Shown: one piece after another, positions 37,215-47,587 of the stretch
Layout of the letters: every line of letters starts with the position of its first letter
How positions within the stretch are numbered: the stretch's first letter is position 1
From: Cristatella mucedo
Lineage: Eukaryota; Bryozoa; Phylactolaemata; Cristatellidae
DNA: 64,000 nt
Direction of reading: 5' to 3'
NCBI GenBank assembly: GCA_009760855.2
Contig: WPIO01000015.1
Location: 5,259,501-5,323,500, forward strand
Position numbers and translations under genes: made by a program
Notes under the pieces: generated by a model
Seen by the model: the letters and a program-made list of their open reading frames with translations, nothing else
Told to the model about the DNA's origin: nothing
Databases searched by the model: none

Positions 37215-38125
37215 AGCTAAGGGCATGTGAAAATCTGTGGCTGCTGCTGATTTCAAGGTGTGGTGGAAGTTTTGCTTGTTATATAGAAAAATACGTAACT
37301 CAGTTGTATAGCGTTCATTCTGCTGTGTAGATAGTAAACATCATTTTAATGCTTTGTAGCGACGCTTTCCCGTCGCGAACTATAGTGCTGATTGCCTATT
37401 GCATGCCTAATACTATGCGCTTGTCATTTATTCGATTAAAATTTGAACTTGAAGCCGTCTTGCTCGCTGCTGAGTCACCGTCTATCAGCATGTACGTCAG
37501 ATTCTTGGCCCAATACCCATAGCCTGCAGCTAAAAAGCCGCGATGCAGCTGCTGTCGAGGAACTTGTCACTTCAGTCAGGACACAGTGCAAAGAATGAGT
37601 CAAAGCATAAAGATTTAGGACACGTTGACTATGCTGCATGTCGTACAGTTGCATCTTCTGAGCCACTCAGCTTAGACGTCAGAGACTTGAAGCAGCTGAA
37701 GGCAAGCTTGCTGAACGAGCTGCTAGCGACCGCCTTTGCTCAGTAAACAACCTACCCTCCCCTTTCCCGCTACTGCGTAGACGTCGCTACTTAGCCGCAG
37801 CAGATTACCTTGAAGTCAATCCTGTGAACCTCCGGTGCTATTATCTGGCTGAATAGGCCGGTCAATCAACCGGCAGGCCCCATCAGAGAGTGGGCAGTCG
37901 TGAGTGATCCAGTAATTACCTTTGCATACAAATACTGGCACTCGTGCACAATGCAGCGAGCCAGTTAGTCTCGGTGAACAAAGGTCGGCCATCTCAGGCC
38001 ATCAGTGAGAATGCGAAATATGCTTGAAGTGGGCAGCCCAATAGCTTATGATAACCAGCTTACATCTCGGCTCCTCTTGTTTGTGCAGTATTGTGGCCTT
38101 CGGGTCTTTTAAACGGCTGTCAGAC
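37215..38125. other. No recognised gene
   Basis: One 67-codon frame (37543-37746) has no recognised domain. An attaaa near 37435 could be a polyadenylation signal for the nanos-like locus, but this is weak. Confidence 0.4.
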
Positions 38126-38129
38126 GAAG

Positions 38130-38290
38130 TCTGTTGGCTACCGAATGCGCACCCAAAGCCGCTTAGGCTGTGAGTGCGCTATAAAAATACTCCTATACTA
38201 TACTATACTCCTATACCCCTATACTCCTGCGTAACACCCACATGGTCTTAATGACTTTTTGGTGTTACACACGGAGATAGATTACATATC
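38130..38290 (+). repeat. Short interspersed repeat B, copy 3
   Basis: aaagccgcttaggctgtgag at ~38155, gcgtaacacccac, and ggtgttacacacggagatag at the end, the reverse orientation of copies 1 and 2. A small ctatacta/cctatac expansion lies inside (38195-38228). Confidence 0.55.
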
Positions 38291-38299
38291 CACCTTCTA

Positions 38300-39165
38300 G
38301 GCATACATTTATATAAAGGCCCTTCGATCAGAATCCAGCCAATGTGATACCAACGTTTCCTCCTAAACGCCCGCATTTCATAAGCAGCCACTAAACCAAC
38401 CTTGAAATCCGAAGAAAAGTGGAATGTACCAGATAGCACTTTTTCTGTTGGTCAAAGTAGCACTGTACGGGGCCGCTCACAATTTGAAATGATGGTGCCA
38501 ATAAAAGGCGCCGGGTGAAGATTATATGACCTTCGGGATCTTCCAGTTTATGGTAAGGATTGATGATAGTTAAGGCGATAGGTTGTGGTGTTTAATAATG
38601 CAGTTATATGTTTCATTCTTGGGGTAGTAGAGTAATCACTACCAAAAACTAGATTCGATACTCAAGTTTTCGAAATCATCTTATAAGCTTCCTGTCCCAC
38701 CTGCAAACATTCTTCAATTCCATGAGCGAAAGAAAAATCTCCTGTCCATCAAGGGGAATGGTATTTAGTATCGACAAGCACAACTCTTTAATCAGCCATC
38801 AAAGCTAGTTTTGCAGTTGACAGGAATTAAACATTTTAGTTTTTGTGCATTGCCTCTACGCCATAGCATGCCAAGCTAGCACGAAGACTCTCGCAGAGGG
38901 TGGAAAATTAAATTCTATAGCAGCTACTAGGCAGCAAAGCTTCCGATTGTTAGGCTAGTGGCAGCCTTCTGCGTTAAACGCAAAGCCTAGAGCATGCATG
39001 AGAATATTATGCATGTTGAGAGCCGTTGTCTGACGTCAATATAATAAACGCAATAATTCCACATCATTCAGCTCAATAGAGAGGCTTAGATCCACATAAA
39101 ATATTGCCTCGTATCAGGAGCTGACGGGCTTAATGCCTTTGGGTGATAAAATTGGTCAAACAAAT
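38300..39165. other. No recognised feature
   Basis: AT-moderate DNA with no domain-bearing frame and no repeat recognised. Confidence 0.4.
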
Positions 39166-39167
39166 AA

Positions 39168-39338
39168 CTCCTAGCTGATTAAACAGCCTCTTTTTGTACA
39201 GCCACAGAAGAGCCTTTACGGCTATCACCACCACTTGCAGTGGCGATAAAGAATCGCCTGCTGCAGGAATAGAACCCACGACCTCGGGACCAAGGTCGTG
39301 AAAGCAACCGCCTTACCTGGTGTGCCATCACGGCTTAT
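39168..39338 (-). repeat. tRNA-derived SINE
   Basis: tagctgattaaacagcctct, agagcctttacggctatcac, box-B complement region ggaatagaacc, and tRNA-like head accttgcct-type sequence to gtgccatcacggct. Well preserved. Confidence 0.8.
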
Positions 39339-39339
39339 T

Positions 39340-40515
39340 CAAAAGCCATCAGAGTTAGACCTGCTAAGCAGGCGGCACAAAAATGATTAGAAGGATTGTG
39401 TGCAACTGTTAGTCAACCTGACAGATTCGATATTCATTAAACTTTCCTTTTAAAGGTGCATTCAGCTTTGTGGCAGGAAGTAGCTGCTATCTGGGCGCTT
39501 ATGACGGCAGCTCGACCTATGCAAACCTGCCTAAAACTACGGCAGCTCTTTCACGGTAGGTCGGCGTCCTGTCGCTCCTCAATTAGCGCATGCATTTCTC
39601 GTTTCGGCTTGAATATGTGCATGTGCTGCCAATAAATTCTTAGCTCAAATGCCAAGTGAATGCAAGTGAGATCCGTCTGACGCCGCATTGGCGCACAAGT
39701 TAGGGAATCATTGACTGGCAGCTTGTGCAGCGAAGGAAACTTCTGGCAACTTCTAAAAATCTAATAAACGTCTAGCAGTGGCTGCTTTTCAGACACCGGT
39801 CTGCTAGGCAGTTGACTTCGGATGCAGATGTATAACAGCAAGAGGTGATTCCAGGCATGTGGAGCTAATTTTATGCTAATCTTTGATATCAGTCAGCTTG
39901 TCTGGGCGTGGCATTGTTGAGTCAGCAGCAAAATACCTAAGTAACTCACGACGATTGTATCACTGAAGCAAAGTGGCTCATCTGCCACTTGTTACGGCCA
40001 ATAGCGGCGAGCTGAATCTTACGAGACTTTTTAGATCAGCCTGGGTGCTGCATGGTGACCGACAGTCGCGGTGGTGTGGGTAGCTTCATATTACATTGAC
40101 AGTGCCTTAATGAACAGGTAAATGCAAAAAGGCCGCAGCCAGACATTTGATAAATTTACACACAAGCTTTCCGGTCGTCCGCTAAGGAGCCAGGCTCCTT
40201 TGCCGTATCGAAGCCAATTTTAAGCTTTGCGCATCATTTTTATCATATTATATACGTGTCAGACTTACATCTGCTAAATGTAGCCTGTGGTCTTTGACAT
40301 AAATTTTGTTTGACTACAACTTCCGCGCGTACCTTTGAGTCTTGTGTGAGAGTTCATTTTTTTACAGAAGAGATCTTCTCCTTCTACTAAGAATTGTGTC
40401 GCACTACAAGATGATTGTCGAGGGGGTCTGGATATGCAGCAAATAGTACTTTACTGCGACCAACCGGTATAAAAGCTGCTAAAGAAGTGTGTTGTGTGTT
40501 GGCTATTGGCTTCTG
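39340..40515. other. No recognised feature
   Basis: No frame over 60 codons with any recognisable motif. Confidence 0.4.
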
Positions 40516-40519
40516 AATT

Positions 40520-40640
40520 CGTACCGAAAGCCGCTTAGGCTGTGATTGCGTTATACAAGACTCTATTTCGTAACACTCAGATAGTCATTATGGCTGTGTG
40601 GAGTTACAGATGGAGATACACTGCATTACATTAAAAGCTG
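40520..40640 (+). repeat. Short interspersed repeat B, copy 4
   Basis: cgaaagccgcttaggctgtg, attgcgttataca, cgtaacactcagatagtcat and gtggagttacagatggagat. Same order as copy 3. Confidence 0.6.
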
Positions 40641-41114
40641 TTCTGCCGCAGTATATATTAACTGAAATTCTTTAAAACTTGCTGTAAGCTAGCGTGGTTT
40701 TTCTCAGAGCCATGTAGTTTACTAGCCTCTGAATTCTTATGCACGCGACTCACAATTTTAGACTCAAGGAGACCGCCTGGTTGTCCAAAGAGCTTGTGGT
40801 AATCGCACAAACGCTGAGACTTTATGCAAGACTTCGACGTAGTGAAAAAATCAATAAAGTATGACCAGCTGGCTGACTCGCCAACATAATTTCACATATA
40901 CATACCTTCAGAGAGTCCTAAGTGGATTTTACCCGATGGCGAATGGCAATAGAGCACTGACTGCTTCGGGAATCGGCCGCGTCACTACGCGCCAGCCCAT
41001 ATTCACATGCTAGGCGTCAGCGTAGCATTATCTTTTTTTCATATGTAGTACCACCCGTGTGACAGACAAAGACGCTCAAAGGCGATAACGAGAAGGTTGG
41101 TTTCAACGTATTTC

Positions 41115-41225
41115 AGTACCTCTCTCTGTTTGTGACTCCACTTAGCGAATAAGGCTAAGTTGGCGTTTTTCACCCAAGTTGTGTACATCACACTCCGGGC
41201 ATGCTCTCGGTACGCACACGGACGC
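41115..41225 (-). repeat. Short interspersed repeat B, copy 5 (diverged)
   Basis: gtacctctctctgtttgtga then ctccacttagc matches the end of the repeat; the rest is weak. Confidence 0.35.
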
Positions 41226-41302
41226 CCACAGTCTTCATCTCAAGAATATTAGTAGGAAAAGATAGCTAAGTCAGGAGGGCGGCGAAGGAAGGGAGAGTAG
41301 GC

Positions 41303-41730
41303 TCTGCAGTTTGGCTTGTCTGTCGTGAGCGTCGCAGTTGCCACATCTCACCACTTCTCGCCGGCCTGCAATGACTACCAGTCAAGTAACTAATCGAATT
41401 AAAGGTTTTGTCGCTCACTTTTAGGTCCCCAATTCTTTGGCTCCAACCTAACTATCTGATCTACTCCCCACCTGGCTTCAAGATTGTACCACCCGCATTT
41501 CGGAATCTTACAATTGATCTATCCATCGTTCAAACCTCAAATGAATTGGCGACAGTGCCTTTAGTTCGTACTCTTCCAAAGCCTGGAACTCACTCCCGAC
41601 TTCCGTCACGACATCTCCTGACGTGATCACTTTGAAATGAATGTAAAAACGCACCTATTCAAATCAGCATTTATTGATTCCTTGTCATTCATCCTTTGTG
41701 TGCTTCTATGATTTCTTTATTGCGATTTAT
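41303..41730 (+). mobile_element. 5'-truncated LINE C-terminal fragment
   Basis: Begins at the [15 protein letters not shown] segment (gtttggcttgtctgtcgtga) and runs through [12 protein letters not shown]-like sequence to the decayed 3' UTR. Confidence 0.75.
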
Positions 41731-41764
41731 ATGGTTTCTAGCAATTCGAATGCCCGAGCGATTG

Positions 41765-41860
41765 CGAGAGGACGAGGGGGACGAGGACGAGGAGGACGAG
41801 GGGGATGAGGACGAAGACGAGGAGGACGAGAAGGACGACGAGGAGGACTAGGACGAATGC
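41765..41860. repeat. GAGGAC-type purine-rich minisatellite
   Basis: gaggacgag units with small variations on a strongly purine-rich strand. Confidence 0.75.
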
Positions 41861-42317
41861 GAGAGATTGCGTTGAGCATCGAAAGCGAGTCGTCGAAAAG
41901 GCTGAGCGGTAGTAAAGGGGCGGGAACGGCTTAAGGAGAATTGCAAATGATGATCCGGAAGCCAGGGCCTCTCCTCGAGTCACCAGGGAACGCCGCCACC
42001 AGACTCTACATTCTGCTGCTTAGCTTATCCAAACAGTGGCTGCTATAAACAGCAATCACGAGCTGCATCCGGAAGTGCATGCAGTGGGGCGGGACATCTT
42101 CACTTGAGTGGACGAGGAGAGCCGCTTCAGCAAGGCAGGCCACGATAGTATTACAATTCTGGCCTTCAAGATATACGATAATTCAATTATAATTGATATA
42201 TAGTTATAATTGTATAATTCAAATATATTTGTATAATTGAAGCACGATGTACGCGTAATGGCAGGCCATGATGGTATTACAATTCTGTTGTCTGAACGTT
42301 CTGTACACTGGTGAGCT

Positions 42318-42485
42318 ATAATGGCTCACTAGGTAAGGCGGGTGCTTTTCACGACCTTGGGCCCCACGTTCGTGAGTTCGAATCCTGTGGTGGGCGATCC
42401 TGTATCGCCACTGCAAGCGGTGGTGATATCCGTAAAGGCTCTTCTGTCGTTATCCAATAAGAGGCAGTTAAATCAGCTAGTATTT
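42318..42485 (+). repeat. tRNA-derived SINE
   Basis: taatggctcactaggtaagg (box A region), gagttcgaatcctgtggtgg (box B), gcaagcggtggtgatatccg, and gaggcagttaaatcagctag. A T-run follows. Confidence 0.85.
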
Positions 42486-42489
42486 TTTT

Positions 42490-44795
42490 TATTATTACAC
42501 ACGCCGCTGTGCTTTGTGCCTGTGCGATGTGTGTGCAGATTTTGGTTCGTCCGGTCCGTTGCACGAGACTCATATGTCAACACAGGCCACGTTCAACGGT
42601 CGGGCTCCGTGACGCCCATGCGCCGGGAAGTCTTGCTGCTAAGACGGAAGAAGGGGTTCCTTACGGAGTTCTTGGAGGTCAGAGGCATTCTCGGCATTTT
42701 GGCTCAGATTTTTTGTGTGCTCAACGCGGATTCGCATGCTTCGATTAGCAACGATAGCGAGGCTTCGCTGCGAGACTTTGGCCTCTGCTGTGCGCTAATA
42801 TTCGATTCTTCGTTTTGGGTGCCAACACATACACGCTAGCTACCAATTTTCATGTATAGCATTTGCATCTTCGGTCTTAGCAAAGCTTTGCGGGGCATCC
42901 GACCGGTTTCGCGTCTTTGTCGGACGCCCAGCTGCTGGAATACGAGAGGCGCCGCGCCACGAGTATTGCCACCCTTGCACAATCAGCAACGATAGCGAGG
43001 CTATTATATTCATGCTGTGCGGCGCCAGCAAGCTCGCGCCGAGGCCGGCCGAGGCGGCCCAAAGAGACTGTCAGGGGGGCTTGCGCGCGTAGCAGCGCCA
43101 CGAAGAGAACGGTGAATAGCAGACGACGCTCTAGGTGTCACCTGCTAAGGAGACGCTCGCCGTGCCCGCCGCCGCGGACGAGACGCTCGAAGGGGCCCGC
43201 GGTGGACGAAACGTTCCGAAGCTCGCTGACGTCCGTCGCGGAGAGGACGCAACAGGCGACCACCGCGCGCGGAGGCGCTCGCGGCAACGGCGGTCGAGCA
43301 TTACTCTTTATAAGCGGAAACATTATGCACCTGGCGTTGACCGTAAAGCTTGAAGCTTCATCTACGCTGGAGAATCGGTAGACCTGTGCTGCGACGGAGA
43401 CGCGCGATGCGTCCGCCGCGGCGGTTACTCTTGAAACATCCCGCCCGCCCGCCCCGAAATAGTACGCGTAGGATGGGCCATGTCTGCGCCGGCGACGCGT
43501 TTGCAGCGCTTCCTGACAGAATGACATGAACATCATTGGACAACTAAGTTTATCGTTCTGTGGGCTCGGCACTGGCGGCTAGTGCCGGCGCTGCTCTGGT
43601 GATGTCGTTTGACGGGCACGAGGCTCCCGGAAGCACCAGCAGCTCACAGCCCAGCTAAAATCCGACACAGAGACTTGCGAGCGCGCGTGAAGATGCAGGT
43701 AACCGCCAGCAGTGATGACCGAGCGGCAAAATCTCGATCGCTAAGACTCCCGAGCGACATCACGCAACGCCAGCGATTCGCTACGAGACCGAGTCCAATA
43801 TCCGGTAACCCTGTTAGCATTTGCTCAAGATATATAACGGACAGTGTTGTGCCTCAAAGCATTTCCATATTGGATATATATTAAAAATTAAATTCTAAAT
43901 ATGTATTAGTAAAATGATTTTAGGTGCTCAAAGAAGCACAGAGTTGAAAGCGCTCCTGTCACGTGAAAATGAATAGCTACCGGAATATTTGAAGGGCATC
44001 CCCCGTCTGCTCGTTTCCGGTTGAAGCATCGGCGGGGAAACGTAGGAAAGCAAGATTTTAAGTCAGAGTGCTTACATCATTCATTGTGGCGAATTCTCAA
44101 ATCTTCTGTATGTCGTTCACATGGTGCTAGACATCGCACCAGCACACACAAGCGCCTCAGCGAGTTTCCCAGCCGGTTATGACGTCAGCGATCACGCCAG
44201 AGCCGGTTTCTCAGCTGACCGCTTGTTCAGCTTCCCGTGTTTCATCTCTCTCATTGTGAGTTATGGCCGCTTTGGACGCTTCGCAGGCTGAGCGCAAAGT
44301 GTTACCGATGCCCGCTGTTTTATATTTTCAACTTAGCGGTCTGCTATGCGCTACCTGGAGCATTATTATCCAGACGCCTAGCTAGACTTACGACCGCCCC
44401 TTCATGTAGCCTTCTCCACTGGACTCTCGCCTCATATTGGCGAGTGGTTCTTCGCTTTCTGTATCCTCGTTGCGCGGCTCCTTATATTCGCACGGAATTG
44501 ATCTAAGCGGGTTCTCCACGGCTTTTGGGAGCACCAGCCTTGCCCTCCAGCCCCCTATGCCAAAGCCCGACTGCAAGCTCACCCAGTCCGTAGCAGTCTG
44601 CTGCTGCGTGGGAATCGGGTCTCAAATCCTCAGTGACCGGTGCTGGAAACCAGCTTTCGGTAGTCACCTGAGCGACTGATGCTTATGTTTTATGTTGTTC
44701 GACGTGCCTTTGTCGCGTACTCAGTTCGCAATCTGGTCTGACTGACAGACTGTAAGCTGGGCCGTGATCGCCCAGAACTTAAAAGTGCTTGCTCT
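42490..44795. other. GC-rich DNA, no recognised gene
   Basis: Open frames on both strands (e.g. 42917-43381 plus, 43138-43572 minus) are Arg/Ala/Pro-rich and match nothing I know. MSDAQLLEYERRR at 42917 has a coding look but no support from splice sites or length. A CRE-type palindrome tgacgtca lies at 44180-44187. Confidence 0.4.
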
Positions 44796-44796
44796 T

Positions 44797-44952
44797 CACC
44801 ACCCGAGTGCTTGATGTGCAGGATTCGACCCGAGTGCTTGGGTGGAATCCTGCACTGGGTGATCCTTAATTGCCAACTGCAAGAGTTGGCGATAGCCGTT
44901 AACGCTCAGCTGCTGCTATACTAACGAGGTTGTTAAATCAGCTAGTATTTTT
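44797..44952 (+). repeat. Diverged SINE
   Basis: The head is rearranged; the body gcaagagttggcgatagccg and the end gttgttaaatcagctagtat match the family. Confidence 0.55.
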
Positions 44953-45402
44953 TTGAGCACTCAGCTCTTTCGATTTCTGCTGCCTGTCTGCCTCTCGTGT
45001 CCTCTGCCCTGCAGTGGCTCTGCTTGCACGTGACAGCTAGGCTGCTGACCGCTCTGCTCGCATTCTTTCTATTCTTGCCCAGCACTCCTTCCCCAGCTCG
45101 TAAGCTCTTCTTCCTGGCCCCTGGCCTTTTAATTGTCCAGTGGCTCACAGCCGCCTGCGCAAGCTAACACTCGCTCCTGTTCGCGTGCAGAGCAACATCG
45201 CCGGTACGTTTCCGGCAATTTTTTGTTCGATGTCCACCTTTTTATGACGCCGTAGCGATTGCCGTTCAATGCCCGCTCCAGCTGTCGACTTGCGCACAGC
45301 CTGGCAGTCGGCGCATGACGCTCGATCGCTGCAGATAGAGAGAGAGGGGAGGAAAGAGAAAGAAAAAACAAAACTTGGGTGCGTGAATATCGCCGGCCCG
45401 AC

Positions 45403-45615
45403 ATGCCCAAGTACACAAATACTATGCGTCGAAATCGAGGAGGTCCCTACCGGACCGAGCCGGCCACCGACTTGACTCGCTGGCGGTTGACCTGCGTCGA
45501 CGGCCGCCAGGTGTGGACCTATGACGGCCAGCCGGCAGATGAAGAGGTCGCCAAAGCCAACCCACACAGTCGCTCGCAGACGCTGCTCGAAAGACACAGC
45601 CTCGGTCTCAGCACC
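45403..45615 (+). CDS. LSS: LSS exon 1 (start codon to residue 71)
   Basis: Begins with ATG ([14 protein letters not shown]) and carries the conserved [18 protein letters not shown] segment of animal lanosterol synthases, then a less conserved stretch ending HSLGLST. The donor is gtacgt at 45616, phase 0. The first ~7 residues and an Asp/Glu-rich insert (residues ~47-55) make it somewhat longer than the human N-terminus. An untranslated 5' exon cannot be excluded. Confidence 0.93.
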
Positions 45616-47434
45616 GTACGTGGCACTCCTTTGCGCATGCATGCACACACGCAGCCGGTGGCAGCAGCAGCAGCCCGCGGATTAATTGGGCAACTTGGAG
45701 GCTGCTGCTGCTGCACGTAGGACTCAGCAGTTTGCCCCCCCCCCACTGTTGCGTCCATGCTGCTACTCATCCGGTGCTAGGACGCTGTGCGCTCTGCCCT
45801 CCTGCTCGCGTCAAACATTTCCGGCCACTCAGAGCTGCCCGAGGCCAGTGCTGCTTGTGCGCTTTGCTGTGCTGATGCTCTCGAATGAAGGCGTCGGGTG
45901 CGCAGGAAGTGGCCGGCTGCAGAGAGAGGTACTGCAGCGCCCACAGCCACCTTCCCTCTTTGCCCCTCTCCCTCTATGCCTACTTCCTTCTATGCCTCCG
46001 TTTGCCTGAGCCGGTGGCACGCTTGGCATTAAGATCATGTAAGCCTGGCGAAGGCAAGCTGTCGGCTCGGCACCCGCTGCTCAAATGTCGTTGGCCACAT
46101 ACCGGATGCGAGCGCCTAGGTACTTCTGCACACGTGGCAAATGACGGCTACTACACCGGCTGCTGTTGCTTCTTCTGAGCGCAGCAGCAAGACACCCCAG
46201 CTGCCGCCTCTGCACGGCGTCAGGATGCATATCAGAGCGCTTTGGGCTTTGTAGGCCGACCAGGCACCTGCTCTGCCTCGAGCCAAGAGTCCCAAGGAGG
46301 CCGCACTCAACGGCATGTCGTTTTACGCCAAGCTTCAAGCTGAAGATGGCCACTGGGCCGGCGATTATGGCGGTCCTCTCTTCCTTCTCCCTGGTGAGGT
46401 CACGAGCCTCCCCCCTGGAGGAGGGGAGGGGCTATGCAAGAGGCCGGTACCATCATGCTGCCTAGGCAGCTGGCTTCGAATTGTGTGCAGAGAGATGCAG
46501 TCATAGCATGTGGATGGGCAAAGTCTAAGCTAAGCTGGCTTTTCTTGTACGGTCGGATAAAGAGTTCTGCATTCTGCCTGCAGGACAACTAGTTCCGTGA
46601 CCACAGCAGCTGAAACCTAGCTTTATGTGGTTTGCAACAGTGGCTGTAGGCATCTGCTTCGAAAAGTAGCAGCACCTTGTAATTGACCACTTTGCCTAAC
46701 TGCTAAGAAGAGCAGAATGTTTGAAGTATCTGACTGGATGGCTTCAGCAGTTTATTCTAGCTCACCCTGCACATGCCAGCCAGTCGGAGGGGGACGGAGA
46801 GTGAGAGGACTGCTTACTAAGAGCTTGCTCAAATACTGAGAACACCGGCTGAGGCCTTACAGTTATGCACGAACAAACTTGGTGGTCAGTTAATCAGAAT
46901 TAGCTAAGCATAAATCTTACGTGAGGTAGCTCGTCGACTTGTATTCATGATTATAGCTGGTTAATACTGACTAGAGATTTGTAGGAAGCCATTTGTTATT
47001 TAAACTCCTGCAACTCTCTATTATGCGATGCTGCATTATACTTATATCTTGTGCTTAGCCTTTATTATCTGTCTGTGCTCAATTTTGTGTGTATGATTAA
47101 GATGATTACTTACCCTGCATTACTCATTTAAATAGTTCATCGGAGAGGACTATTTGCTCACCCTATAGCATTTTGCAGGTCTTGTGATCGTTTGTTACAT
47201 AACAAAGACTCCCTTTACCAAGCCACAACGCCAGGAGATTATACGCTATCTCAGATCTGTGCAGTGTCCCGATGGAGGCTGGGGCCTGTGAGTATGGCCA
47301 TTGTATTTTCTGCTCTCCACTTGGTGTGTGTCTGTGTGATTCGGAATCGTTCTCCCAGTTTCCTTAGATGTGAAATTATTTGACCTTGCTGCCATGCACG
47401 AGCAGGCTCACATGCTGCTGATTGCCAAGTCTTT

Positions 47435-47470
<36 letters not shown>

Positions 47471-47525
47471 ATGCAGTTCACACCGATTGGCATTAGTGAT
47501 AATCAATAATGTGTTTATGGGGTGA

Positions 47526-47587
<62 letters not shown>

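Noticed and set aside
42917-43381. 154-codon frame starting MSDAQLLEYERRR
   Set aside because: The first ~15 residues look protein-like but the rest is Arg/Pro/Ala low complexity, and no splice structure supports a gene.
45145-45648. 167-codon minus-strand frame
   Set aside because: It is the antisense shadow of LSS exon 1 and its flank.
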